This document shows positions 17,031 to 25,058 of a stretch of 40,370 bases of DNA, piece by piece. Under the pieces are notes generated by a model. That model did no database searches and had not been told where the DNA came from. It worked only from the letters and a program-made list of their open reading frames with translations. Position 1 is the first letter of the stretch. Every line of letters starts with the position of its first letter. The position numbers and the translations under genes are program-made. Origin of the DNA: an uncultured Oscillospiraceae bacterium (GTDB lineage Bacteria; Bacillota; Clostridia; Oscillospirales; Oscillospiraceae); contig CAAEUZ010000054.1 of the NCBI GenBank assembly GCA_900759385.1, forward strand, positions 1 through 40,370. Direction: 5' to 3'.

Positions 17031-18049
17031 GAAATCACCACCTTGCCGGGCGTGATATCGGCCAGGGTGCGGCAGTTGGTCATTGTCATGAGGTTTTCCA
17101 GCTCGGCACGGCGGGCATTGGCGTAGAGCTCCACGCCCTCGGCCCCGCCGCCGACGGCAGCGACCACGAAGGGGCGGCCGATCATGGCCGCGTCAGCGCC
17201 CAGGGCCAGGACCTTGAAAACGTCGTAGCCGGTGCGGATGGCCCCGTCCACGATGATGGTGAGGGCCGGGCCCACGGCCGCGCGGATGCCGGGCAGCACC
17301 TCGGCAGTGGCCTGGGAGGAGGTTATGACCCGCCCGCCGTGGGTGGAGACGATGATGCCCGCACAACCGGCCTCGGCGCACTTCATGGCGCCCTCGGCGG
17401 TCATGACGCCCTTGACGATAAAGGGGATGGGGCTGGCGGCGGCGATCTCGGCTAGGTCCTTCACGCTCTTGGGCGCGAGCTGGCTGACGGCGGAGCCCAT
17501 GTTGGCGAAAGCGGCCGCATCCACGTCGCAGGCGATGGCGGGACAGCCGGCCTCGGCGCACTCGACGGCGCGGGCGATTATCTTGCCGTTGTCGCGCCAG
17601 GGCTTTATGGTGCAGACGTCCCAGCCTCCGTTGGCCCGGGCCGCGCTGAGGCCGAGCTCATACTGGGTGCCGAGTGCGTTGTCGCCCGTAAAGGGCAGGA
17701 TGCCCGCGGCCCGGGAGCCGGAGACGGCCATGTTCGACCACTGTTCGTCGGAGATGGCGCCGTTGTAGTTGTGGCTCATGCCGCCGATGGGGGCGAGGCA
17801 CACCGGCGCAGAGAGCCGGGCGCCGAAGAGCTCCGCCGAGGTGTCGGGCGTCCAGGGCTCGTGTATGGTGTCCATCCGCACCTTTACTCTCTCCAGGAAC
17901 TCGGTGCAGACGGTCCAGCTGGAGCCGTCGCCCATGGCGCCGGCGCCGGGGACCTCGCCGCGGCAGGCCTTGCCGTTGCAGACCGGGCAGGCCCGGCAGT
18001 TGGGGGCCATGAGCGTGCGGGCCCGGGACCAGATTTCGTCCAGAGTCAT
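17027..18049 (-). CDS. FMN-dependent alpha-hydroxyacid oxidase/dehydrogenase-like enzyme
   Basis: 340-residue TIM barrel of the lactate oxidase / IDI-2 group. Family residues visible: PFIVKG (Lys213), STHGGR with catalytic His237 and Arg240, IIVDGAIRTGYDVFKVLALGA (phosphate site) and GRPF. The N-terminus carries Cys18, 21, 24 and 29 (CRACPVCNGKAC), not part of classic lactate oxidases and able to hold an Fe-S cluster. Usual substrates are L-2-hydroxyacids; the true one is unknown. In an anaerobe it likely passes electrons to a carrier rather than oxygen. GAGGAGG precedes ATG 18047-18049; the VWA gene ends 12 bases upstream. Confidence 0.85.
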   Translation of the reverse strand: MTLDEIWSRARTLMAPNCRACPVCNGKACRGEVPGAGAMGDGSSWTVCTEFLERVKVRMDTIHEPWTPDTSAELFGARLSAPVCLAPIGGMSHNYNGAISDEQWSNMAVSGSRAAGILPFTGDNALGTQYELGLSAARANGGWDVCTIKPWRDNGKIIARAVECAEAGCPAIACDVDAAAFANMGSAVSQLAPKSVKDLAEIAAASPIPFIVKGVMTAEGAMKCAEAGCAGIIVSTHGGRVITSSQATAEVLPGIRAAVGPALTIIVDGAIRTGYDVFKVLALGADAAMIGRPFVVAAVGGGAEGVELYANARRAELENLMTMTNCRTLADITPGKVVIS

Positions 18050-18061
18050 GTAGTTTCCTCC

Positions 18062-19762
18062 TCACATTGATCCTATCAGTTGTACGATAACCGCGCCCAC
18101 GGCGTCGGCAAACTGGCTGATGTGCCGTATGCGCACGAGCTCGCGGCCGTAAATGCGGCGGGCGTTGGGCAGCTCAGACTCCTCGCCGGTGAACACGCAC
18201 ATAACGCGCACGCCCATGCGGCGGAGCTTTTCCACCTCCATGGCGGAGTCCTCCACGCCCGCCTTGCCCTGGTACTCGGCGCTGCGCCCGCCGGGCGGGG
18301 TTATCTTTTTCACGTCGTTGGGGCTGCAGTCCGAGAGGGTTATGAGCAGCCGGTGCTCATAGGGCGTGTCGCTGAGCATGTAGTTGGCCGCGCGCAGGCC
18401 CAGCCCGTCGCGGTTGAAACCGGCCGCGGAGTAGTCGAATACGGCGTCGTTGCGCTTGTCCTCGCCGTAATCCCGGTATATGCGCACCACCGTGCAGGCT
18501 CCCACCGAGCAGAAGGAGAAGACCCGTACGGGCACGCCGCAGCGGGTGAGGCTCTCCGCGAGTATGTAGGCCTGCGCGGCAACGCTCTCCTGCCGCTGCA
18601 GCTGGGAGGCGGAGGCGTCCAGCAGGACGTCCACGGAGAGCTCCGTGTCCGTCGTGCGCTCGTGCTTCTGGAAGATGCGCCCGTCGCCCAGGTACACCGC
18701 TCGCCAGACCGAGCGCGCGTCCAGCTGCCCGGCGCGGGACTTGATCATCGCGTCGTCCAGGTGGACGAGGATGCAGTTGCGCACCTTCTCCGTGAGCCTG
18801 ATGATGGCCAGGCGGTGGGCCGTGAGCCCGTCCATATAGTATTTGCGGTTGGCCGCGGCCTGGTTCCTGGAGACGTGGCGCTGCAATATGGCCTCCCCGT
18901 CGCGCAGAATGCCGGGCTTTTCCTCCCCGCGGGTGAAGTGGAGCATGCACCCGGAGTGCTTGTCGCGGCAGAGGCGGTCTTCTATATTTTCAATTTCGCC
19001 CTTGCCGTACATGGAGACGCCGAAGCAGTCGGCGACGTACTCGCGCAGCTGCTCTGGGCTCTTCTCGCCGGTGATGCGGCCCAATGCGCCGGGCTTGCCG
19101 TTCCTGCGCGTCTTTTTCATGTCGCCGGTGCGCACGCGCGCGCCCAGGCCGGGACGGCGGAAGCCGAAGCCGCTCATGAACTGCGGCAGCTTGCCGCGGC
19201 TCTCGCGCCGGAGCATGCCGCCGGTGACGCCGAAGTAGTCGGCCAGCAGCTTCTTCATGCGCTCCACTATCTCCTCGCTCGTGAGCTCGGGCGGGAACTC
19301 GAGCTGGGCCAGGAGGGCTTCCTCGCGCGCTATGAGCTTGTGCCCCTGGCCCAGGGCGCGGCGGTAGTGCTCGAGCTTTATGCGGTCAGCCAGGGAGAAG
19401 TCGTTGTCGCCCTTGCCCTCCGCCTGGCGGAGGATGCCGCGCGCATAGCCCAGCCGCAGCAGCCGCAGGGCCGGACGGTCGGACACAGCGCGCAGATAGG
19501 CGCAGTTCTCCAGCCCCGTCCAGAAGAGGTCCTCGTACACCTCGCCGTGCGGGGCGTTTTCCATGCCGTCGAGCAGCTTGCGTATGACATCGTAGTCGTA
19601 GTACCTGTATACAGCGCCCACGATGCTGTTCATGTAGACGTCGGCGTAGCCCTCCGCGTCGTACGCGCGTGAAGTGGGGTGCAGCCCGTAGTCGCCGGCG
19701 GCGTTCCAGATCAGGTTTGTGGCCCGGCGCTCCTCGCGCTCGAGTTCATGTTCGCTGAGCAT
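18062..19762 (-). CDS. VWA-domain protein, CoxE/NorD-like partner of the MoxR ATPase
   Basis: 566 residues. An N-terminal helical region (1-180) and a Lys/Arg-rich middle (185-235) precede a C-terminal von Willebrand A domain (about 370-566). The MIDAS metal motif DxSxS is DASAS at 382-386 and a second Asp lies in LSDCSP (478). The N-terminal part is charged and mostly soluble. Such proteins pair with MoxR-type ATPases to activate or insert cofactors into metal enzymes (for example NorQ/NorD, CoxD/CoxE). It starts 1 base after the ATPase stop; the longer upstream frame is antisense noise. Confidence 0.85.
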   Translation of the reverse strand: MLSEHELEREERRATNLIWNAAGDYGLHPTSRAYDAEGYADVYMNSIVGAVYRYYDYDVIRKLLDGMENAPHGEVYEDLFWTGLENCAYLRAVSDRPALRLLRLGYARGILRQAEGKGDNDFSLADRIKLEHYRRALGQGHKLIAREEALLAQLEFPPELTSEEIVERMKKLLADYFGVTGGMLRRESRGKLPQFMSGFGFRRPGLGARVRTGDMKKTRRNGKPGALGRITGEKSPEQLREYVADCFGVSMYGKGEIENIEDRLCRDKHSGCMLHFTRGEEKPGILRDGEAILQRHVSRNQAAANRKYYMDGLTAHRLAIIRLTEKVRNCILVHLDDAMIKSRAGQLDARSVWRAVYLGDGRIFQKHERTTDTELSVDVLLDASASQLQRQESVAAQAYILAESLTRCGVPVRVFSFCSVGACTVVRIYRDYGEDKRNDAVFDYSAAGFNRDGLGLRAANYMLSDTPYEHRLLITLSDCSPNDVKKITPPGGRSAEYQGKAGVEDSAMEVEKLRRMGVRVMCVFTGEESELPNARRIYGRELVRIRHISQFADAVGAVIVQLIGSM

Positions 19763-19763
19763 A

Positions 19764-20678
19764 TCAGTCGAAGAGGCCGGCGCGGCCCAGGTCGGCGGGT
19801 ATGCGCGAGGCGACCACGTCCTCCACGAGCTTGCGCTCGAAGGGGTCAAAGGCCTTGTTGACTATGCCCATGCGCAGGGCCTCCACGGCACCCAGGCCGC
19901 GCTCCATGAGGCCCACGGCGCTCATGAGCCCGCGCAGGTCCAGCGCCTTGGTGGATATCTCCGCGCTGTCCACCTTGCGGCGGATATCCTGGTAGAGCCC
20001 GGCAAACTGGTCCGCCCAGGCGTCCTTGAGGGCGGGGTGCTCGCGCTTGAGGAGCTTCTTGAGGTTTTCCTCCGTGATGGCCGGCATCTCGATGACGACA
20101 AAGCGGCTCACCAGCGCCTCGTTGAGCTCGCGCGTGCCGGCGTAGCCGTAGTTCATGGTGGCGATAAAGCGCGTGGCGCTGTCCATCTCTATGCGGTCGT
20201 AGCCGGGCACGTCGATGATGCGGCGGAAGTCCAGCGTGGCGTGCAGCACGGCCAGGGACTCGTTTTTGGCCATGTTGATCTCATCGAGTATGCCGAAGCC
20301 GCCCAGCTCGGCGCACTGCGTGATGGGGCCGGCGCGGAAGGTAACCTCGCCGTTTTTGAAGGTGTCCGTGCCTATGAGCGAGGCGGAGTCGGTGTTTATG
20401 TAGAAGCTGATATCCCAGCTGGGTCTGCCGAAGGCGGCGGCCAGGCACTCCGCCAGGACGTTCTTGCCGGTGGCCTTGGGGCCCACGAGCAGGAGGTTTT
20501 CGCCGCAGAGCAGGGCGGTCGCCGCCGCTTCCCAGATCTCCTTGCCGTAGTACTCAAAGCGCGGCGACTCCGTCACGCGGCGCTGTGCCTCTCCGGCAAC
20601 GCTGTGAGCGGCGCGGAACTCCTCGATAGCGGAAATAATGCCGGGGTCAATGCCCTCCCGGCGCAGAAAATCAAGCAT
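19764..20678 (-). CDS. MoxR-family AAA+ ATPase
   Basis: 304 residues. Walker A is GPKATGKN (66-73), with Asn in the last place instead of Ser/Thr; Walker B is ILDE (130-133), sensor 1 is ATMN with Asn176, and the arginine finger is SRF with Arg192. Length and order match the NorQ/CbbQ/CoxD group. It forms a bicistron with the VWA gene, consistent with the MoxR-VWA chaperone pairs that remodel or load metal cofactors. The client is most likely the FMN enzyme encoded downstream, which is my inference. GGGGAGG precedes ATG 20676-20678. Confidence 0.88.
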   Translation of the reverse strand: MLDFLRREGIDPGIISAIEEFRAAHSVAGEAQRRVTESPRFEYYGKEIWEAAATALLCGENLLLVGPKATGKNVLAECLAAAFGRPSWDISFYINTDSASLIGTDTFKNGEVTFRAGPITQCAELGGFGILDEINMAKNESLAVLHATLDFRRIIDVPGYDRIEMDSATRFIATMNYGYAGTRELNEALVSRFVVIEMPAITEENLKKLLKREHPALKDAWADQFAGLYQDIRRKVDSAEISTKALDLRGLMSAVGLMERGLGAVEALRMGIVNKAFDPFERKLVEDVVASRIPADLGRAGLFD

Positions 20679-20721
20679 GAATACAGCCTCCCCAAAAAGG
20701 TTGATACGATTCTACACGCTG

Positions 20722-20749
20722 ATTCTATCACATTTTTCCCATATGTCAA
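20722..20749 (-). promoter_or_regulatory. Promoter of the MoxR-VWA operon
   Basis: Minus strand: -35 TTGACA (20744-20749), 16-base spacer, -10 TAGAAT (20722-20727). Confidence 0.8.
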
Positions 20750-20799
20750 AACAATTCAATGCCCTTTTAATCATACGGCCCGGCCCTCTCGAATTGTGT

Positions 20800-20828
20800 T
20801 TGACTAATGAAGGTATATATGTTAAACT
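20800..20828 (+). promoter_or_regulatory. Promoter of the hypB operon
   Basis: -35 TTGACT (20800-20805), 17-base spacer, -10 TAAACT (20823-20828). Divergent from the MoxR promoter, with 50 bases between their -35 boxes. Confidence 0.65.
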
Positions 20829-20922
20829 GTGAACGATATCTTTTGACATTTCGCCGATTGTCCCGCTGAAAAACGGGCCAAATTTGGTCGAAAGATTCAG
20901 GTCAAACCAGAGGAGGGCTATC

Positions 20923-21585
20923 ATGCTCAGGACCATAGAGATAAAACAGAGCGTATTCGAGAGCAACGACCGCGAGGCGGACCGCGTCCGCGCGGAACTG
21001 AAGAAGCGGGGGCTCTTTTTGCTGAACCTCATGTCGTCGCCCGGCAGCGGCAAGACGACCACGCTGGTAAAGACGCTCGGCGCGCTCAAGGATGAGCTGC
21101 GCATAGGCGTGATGGAGGCGGATATAGACAGCGACGTGGACGCGCACACCGTGGCCGACGCGGGGGCAAAGGCCATACAGCTGCACACCGGCGGCATGTG
21201 CCACCTCACGGCGGATATGACCATGCAGGGGCTGGAGGCCCTGGGCACGGAGGACATCGACCTCGCCATCCTGGAGAACGTGGGCAACCTGGTCTGCCCG
21301 GCGGAGTTTGACACCGGGGCTGTGAAAAACGCCATGATCCTCTCCGTTCCGGAAGGCGACGACAAGCCGCTCAAGTACCCGCTGATGTTTGAGGTCTGCG
21401 ACGTGCTGCTCATCAACAAGATAGACGTCCTGCCATATTTCGACTTCGACCTGGACGCCGTGCGCGAGCGGGCAAAAAAGCGCAACCCGAAGATAGAGAT
21501 AATCCCCATAAGCGCCCGCACCGGGGAGGGGATAGACGTCTGGTGCGACTGGCTGCGCAGGGAGATAGAGGCCTGGAGGAAATAA
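20923..21585 (+). CDS. hypB: Hydrogenase nickel-incorporation GTPase HypB
   Basis: 220 residues. The P-loop is SSPGSGKTT (38-46), GTP-specificity is NKID, and switch residues lie in MEADIDSDVDA. The metal site of characterised HypB (Cys, His, Cys) is present as Cys93-His94 in GGMCHL and Cys125 in NLVCPAEFD. The N-terminal His-rich and CCGC metal-binding segments of some homologues are absent, as in many clostridial forms. It uses GTP hydrolysis to deliver nickel, with HypA, to [NiFe]-hydrogenases or other Ni enzymes. ATG 20923 has GAGGAGGG upstream. Confidence 0.93.
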   Translation: MLRTIEIKQSVFESNDREADRVRAELKKRGLFLLNLMSSPGSGKTTTLVKTLGALKDELRIGVMEADIDSDVDAHTVADAGAKAIQLHTGGMCHLTADMTMQGLEALGTEDIDLAILENVGNLVCPAEFDTGAVKNAMILSVPEGDDKPLKYPLMFEVCDVLLINKIDVLPYFDFDLDAVRERAKKRNPKIEIIPISARTGEGIDVWCDWLRREIEAWRK

Positions 21586-21779
21586 GGCCCGAGCGGCCCG
21601 ATCTGGGGAAAGAGGGGGATCCCTGGGGGGACTTCTTTTTGCGCCTGTCAAAAAGGCCTCTCGGGTTCCCAAATAAGCGCGCTTTTGCCGGCAAGGCGTA
21701 GCCCTGTGCCGGCGGGCGCATAATGCACACATCCTGGAACCACCACGGCGCGTGCCGATTATAAAAAGGGGGATTGCCG
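21586..21779. other. Spacer with a second interspersed repeat
   Basis: 194 bases between hypB and the large oxidoreductase. It holds the second copy of the interspersed hairpin repeat and no ORF. AAAAAGGGGG at 21763-21772 is the Shine-Dalgarno site of the next gene. Confidence 0.6.
21624..21690. repeat. Interspersed hairpin repeat, copy 2 (diverged)
   Basis: Shares with the copy at 6207-6290 the core CTTTTTGCGCCTGTCAAAAAG, here with shorter arms (21635-21640 / 21650-21655), and the following CCCAAATAAGCGC. More degenerate than copy 1. Confidence 0.55.
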
Positions 21780-24467
21780 ATGAGAGCGAGCATACTCAAG
21801 CTGGCGACGAAGATAAGCCTCGAGTGCGGCACCTACACGGGTGTCACGCCCAACGACCCCGAGTACAAGATACTCGACCCGGTGCTCACCGACGAGATGG
21901 CGGAGATCGCCATGGGCCTCAAGGTGCGCAAGTACGTCACCGTGGAGCAGGTGGCGAAGAAGGTCAAAAAGCCCGCCGGCCGAGTGAAGGAAGTGCTCGA
22001 CGAGCTCACGCAGATCGGCGTGTGCCGCTGCAACTTCAAGGACGGGGAGGACAAGTACTTCCTGCCCATCTGGGTGCCGGGCATCATGGAGATGATGGTC
22101 GGCAACAAGGAGCTGTGCGAGCGCTACCCGGTCATAGCCGAGTGCTTTGAGGAGTACACCCGCCGCCGCATAGCCCCGCTGGCGCCGTTTATCCCCGTCG
22201 GCCAGGGCATGATGCGCGTCATCCCCGTGGAGATGGCCATCCAGAACGACGCGCACAGGGGTACCTACGAGGAGATCCATCAGATAGTGGACAATTCCTG
22301 GGCCATCGCCGTGACGGACTGCTCCTGCCGCAGGACGCGCCGCCTGATGGGCGAGGGCTGCGGCCACCTGGAGAAGGACGTGTGCATCTTCTTCAACGAG
22401 AGCGCGGAGTACCATATCCGCACCGGACACGGCCGCGAGATAGACCGCGAGGAGTGCTACGAGATACTCAAGCGCTGCGAGGAAAACGGCCTCGTGCACG
22501 AGATATCCAACCTCGACGCGCCCAACGGCGCTGCCGCCATCTGCAACTGCTGCGGCTGCTCCTGCTTCTCGCTGCGCATCGCCGAGTACCTCAAGACGCC
22601 GGACGTCATACGCTCCAACTACGTGGCGGAAGTGGACGCGGACAAGTGCGTGGCCTGCGGCCTGTGCGTGGAGAACTGCAACCTCGGCGCGCTGAAGCTG
22701 GGCCAGAAGCTGTGCGCCACACCCAGCCGGCCTCCAGAGAAGCAGACCCCGCACGACAAGCTGCTCTGGTTCGGCGAGGACAATTACGACAAGTACTACC
22801 GCACCAACCGCGGCTATACCGCCGCCGACGGCACCGCGCCCTGCAAGACGCGCTGTCCCGCGCATATACCCGTCCAGGGCTACATAAAGCTGGCCAGCCA
22901 GGGCCGCTTTGACGAGGCGCTGGAGCTCATCCGCCACGAGAACCCGTTCCCCGCCGTCTGCGGGCGCGTATGTCCCCGCTTCTGCGAGGAGGCCTGCTCC
23001 CGCGGCGATGTGGACGCCCCCGTGGCCATCGACGAGGTCAAGAAGTTCCTCGCCCAGCGCGAGCTGGACCCGGCCACGCGCGTCATACCCAAGATGCTCA
23101 ACACCACCGGCAAGCCGTTCACGAACAAGATAGCTGTCGTGGGTTCCGGCCCGGCGGGCCTCTCCTGTGCGTACTACCTGGCGCTGCAGGGCTATCCCGT
23201 CACCGTGTTTGAAAAGCAGAAGACCGTCGGCGGCATGCTGACCAACGGCATCCCCAGTTTCCGCCTGGAGAAGGACGTCGTCGCTGCCGAGATAGACATC
23301 CTGCGCGAAATCGGCGTGGAGTTCAGGACCGGCGTCGAGGTCGGCAAGGACGTCACGCTCGACGGGCTGCGCAAAGAGGGGTATCAGGCATTCTTCCTCG
23401 CCATCGGCGCCTGGAAGGCCATCCCGCTGGGCATACCCGGCGAAAAGTACCGCGGCGTTATGAGCGGCCTTGACCTGCTGCGCCGGGCCGAGAGCCCGCG
23501 CCCTCCCGCAGTCAGCGAGAACACCGTCATCGTCGGCGGCGGCAACGTCGCCATCGACGCCGCCCGCGCCGCCGTGCGCCTGGGCGCGAAGAACGTCACC
23601 GTGGTCTACCGCCGCACCCGCGAGGACATGCCCGCGGCGGCGGAGGAGGTGGCCGAGGCTGAGGCCGAGGGCGTGCAGTTCAGGTTCCTCGTGAGCCCCA
23701 TACGCATCAAGGGCAGCGACGGCAAGGCGACGGAGATAGAGCTGCAGGTCATGACCACCGGAGCGGCGGACGGCGCCGGACGGAAAAAGCCCGTCCCGGT
23801 CGAGGGGCAGACTGAGACCATCCCCGCCGGCACTGTTGTGACGGCCATAGGCCAGCGCGTGGACTGGGGCGACATGCTCTCCGGCAGCCGCGTGCAGCTG
23901 CGCCGCAGCGGCGCCGCCATGGCCGACCGCGTCACGCTTCAGACCATGGAGCCGGACATCTTCGTCGGCGGCGACGCGCTCACGGGGCCCAGCTTCGTCA
24001 TTGACGCCATCGCCGAGGGCAAGGAGGCCGCCATTTCCATCCACCGCTATGTCCAGCCCGGCCAGAGCCTGACCATAGGCCGCCGCGTGAAGGACTTCAT
24101 GGAGCTCGACAAGTCCGAGGCCGACCTGAGCGGCTATGACCGCGCGCCCAGGCAGAGCGCCGCCGCGGCCAGCCCCGACAAGGCGAAGGAGACCTTCAGG
24201 GACCTGCGCGGCACCTTTACGGCCGAGCAGGTGCTCAAGGAGACCGAGCGCTGCCTCGGCTGCGGCGCGACCGTCGTGGACCAGAGCGCCTGCGTGGGCT
24301 GCGGCGTGTGCACGACGAAGTGCAAGTTCGACGCCATCCACCTGGTGCGCGCCACGGACGCCGCCGGCAAGGTCTACGAGAAGCTCATGCCCGAGAGCGG
24401 CAAGAACCTGGCCCGCCGCGTGAAGGAGATCGCCGTAAAGCGCGTCGCGCGTCCGGCAGGAAAATGA
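21780..24467 (+). CDS. Multi-domain FAD/Fe-S oxidoreductase (GltD/NfnB-like, 895 residues)
   Basis: A soluble redox hub. Residues 50-90 look like a winged helix (VTVEQVAKKVKKPAGRVKEVL). Residues 180-262 hold cysteine groups (CSCRR at 181-185, Cys194, Cys202, and CNCCGCSC at 255-262). A ferredoxin motif is at Cys290-293-296-300. The GltD-type N-terminal Fe-S domain has Cys355, 359, 394, 398, 402 and 406. FAD binding is VVGSGPAG (453-460) and NAD(P) binding is VIVGGGNVA (584-592). The C-terminus has Cys825, 828, 838, 841, 844 and 848. It may carry electrons between ferredoxin and NAD(P)H. I chose ATG 21780 because AAAAAGGGGG lies 7 bases upstream. It lies between hypB and hypA; hypA starts 1 base after its stop. 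Confidence 0.88.
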   Translation: MRASILKLATKISLECGTYTGVTPNDPEYKILDPVLTDEMAEIAMGLKVRKYVTVEQVAKKVKKPAGRVKEVLDELTQIGVCRCNFKDGEDKYFLPIWVPGIMEMMVGNKELCERYPVIAECFEEYTRRRIAPLAPFIPVGQGMMRVIPVEMAIQNDAHRGTYEEIHQIVDNSWAIAVTDCSCRRTRRLMGEGCGHLEKDVCIFFNESAEYHIRTGHGREIDREECYEILKRCEENGLVHEISNLDAPNGAAAICNCCGCSCFSLRIAEYLKTPDVIRSNYVAEVDADKCVACGLCVENCNLGALKLGQKLCATPSRPPEKQTPHDKLLWFGEDNYDKYYRTNRGYTAADGTAPCKTRCPAHIPVQGYIKLASQGRFDEALELIRHENPFPAVCGRVCPRFCEEACSRGDVDAPVAIDEVKKFLAQRELDPATRVIPKMLNTTGKPFTNKIAVVGSGPAGLSCAYYLALQGYPVTVFEKQKTVGGMLTNGIPSFRLEKDVVAAEIDILREIGVEFRTGVEVGKDVTLDGLRKEGYQAFFLAIGAWKAIPLGIPGEKYRGVMSGLDLLRRAESPRPPAVSENTVIVGGGNVAIDAARAAVRLGAKNVTVVYRRTREDMPAAAEEVAEAEAEGVQFRFLVSPIRIKGSDGKATEIELQVMTTGAADGAGRKKPVPVEGQTETIPAGTVVTAIGQRVDWGDMLSGSRVQLRRSGAAMADRVTLQTMEPDIFVGGDALTGPSFVIDAIAEGKEAAISIHRYVQPGQSLTIGRRVKDFMELDKSEADLSGYDRAPRQSAAAASPDKAKETFRDLRGTFTAEQVLKETERCLGCGATVVDQSACVGCGVCTTKCKFDAIHLVRATDAAGKVYEKLMPESGKNLARRVKEIAVKRVARPAGK

Positions 24468-24468
24468 T

Positions 24469-24813
24469 ATGCACGAGATGACGCTGGCCATACAGGCTAT
24501 ACGGAACGTGCTGGAGTTCGCCGGCGAGAACGGCATAGACGAGATAGACACCGTGGTGCTGGAGATAGGCGAGCTCAGCCTGGTCGTCCCCGAGTACATG
24601 GAGGAAGCCTGGCACGCCGCCGTGAAGCACACCATGCTGGAAAACTCGCGCCTGCAGATCGAAGTCACGCCGGGCAACGGCCTGTGCGAGAGCTGCGGCC
24701 ACGTTTACAACATTGTCGCCAACAAGGGCGTCTGCCCCAAGTGCGGCAGCAGGGAAAAGGATATTCTCTGCGGACGGGAGTTCAATATCAAGGAACTTCT
24801 CGTCCCGGAGTGA
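24469..24813 (+). CDS. hypA: Hydrogenase nickel-incorporation protein HypA
   Basis: 114 residues, standard length. The N-terminus MHEM carries the nickel-binding His2. The zinc site is two CxxC pairs: Cys73/76 (CESC) and Cys89/92 (CPKC). GELSLVVPEYMEEAW matches the family's GELSxV-PE region. It works with HypB in nickel insertion. It is the last gene of the hypB operon and is coupled to the oxidoreductase. Confidence 0.93.
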   Translation: MHEMTLAIQAIRNVLEFAGENGIDEIDTVVLEIGELSLVVPEYMEEAWHAAVKHTMLENSRLQIEVTPGNGLCESCGHVYNIVANKGVCPKCGSREKDILCGREFNIKELLVPE

Positions 24814-24824
24814 GGGAGAGGAAA

Positions 24825-24849
24825 GAGGGCGTCCTTCGGGGCGCCCTCG
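24825..24849 (+). terminator. Hairpin after hypA
   Basis: Stem GAGGGCGTCC / GGGCGCCCTC with a TTCG loop. No T-tract follows (GATTCACG), so it may be a weak terminator or mRNA stabiliser. Confidence 0.5.
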
Positions 24850-24886
24850 ATTCACGCAAAAAATCGCGGAAAATTTAAAAAAACAC

Positions 24887-24915
24887 TTGCAAATGTGCGC
24901 ACTCTGTGCTAACAT
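24887..24915 (+). promoter_or_regulatory. Promoter of tRNA-Arg
   Basis: -35 TTGCAA (24887-24892), 17-base spacer, -10 TAACAT (24910-24915), about 29 bases before the mature tRNA 5' end. Confidence 0.7.
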
Positions 24916-24943
24916 ATAAAGGCTCGCTGAGAGCTCAATAAAT

Positions 24944-25020
24944 GCGCCGCTAGCTCAGCTGGATAGAGCGTCTGGCTACGGACCAGAAGGTCAGGGGTTC
25001 GAATCCCTTGCGGCGTGCCA
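24944..25020 (+). tRNA. tRNA-Arg (anticodon ACG)
   Basis: 77 nt including encoded CCA. Acceptor GCGCCGC pairs with GCGGCGT (one G-U). D arm is GCTC...GAGC; anticodon stem is TCTGG/CCAGA with loop CTACGGA, giving anticodon ACG at 24978-24980; T arm is AGGGG TTCGAAT CCCTT. In bacteria A34 of this tRNA is normally converted to inosine, reading CGU, CGC and CGA. Confidence 0.97.
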
Positions 25021-25056
25021 AAAGCCGTTGACTTGAGTCAACGGCTTTTGTTTTTT
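25021..25056. terminator. Bidirectional terminator between tRNA-Arg and the D-2-hydroxyacid dehydrogenase
   Basis: 12-bp stem AAAGCCGTTGAC / GTCAACGGCTTT followed by TGTTTTTT on the plus strand; in reverse it ends in CTTTT for the leftward gene that stops at 25059. Confidence 0.92.
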
Positions 25057-25058
25057 AT

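Noticed and set aside
18080..19672. 530-codon rightward open frame
   Set aside because: Shadow of the VWA gene, without a ribosome binding site or family match.
21759..24677. 972-codon open frame opposite the large oxidoreductase
   Set aside because: Antisense to a gene with clear motifs; GC-rich third positions keep stops rare. Ala/Leu/His-rich composition is typical of such shadows.
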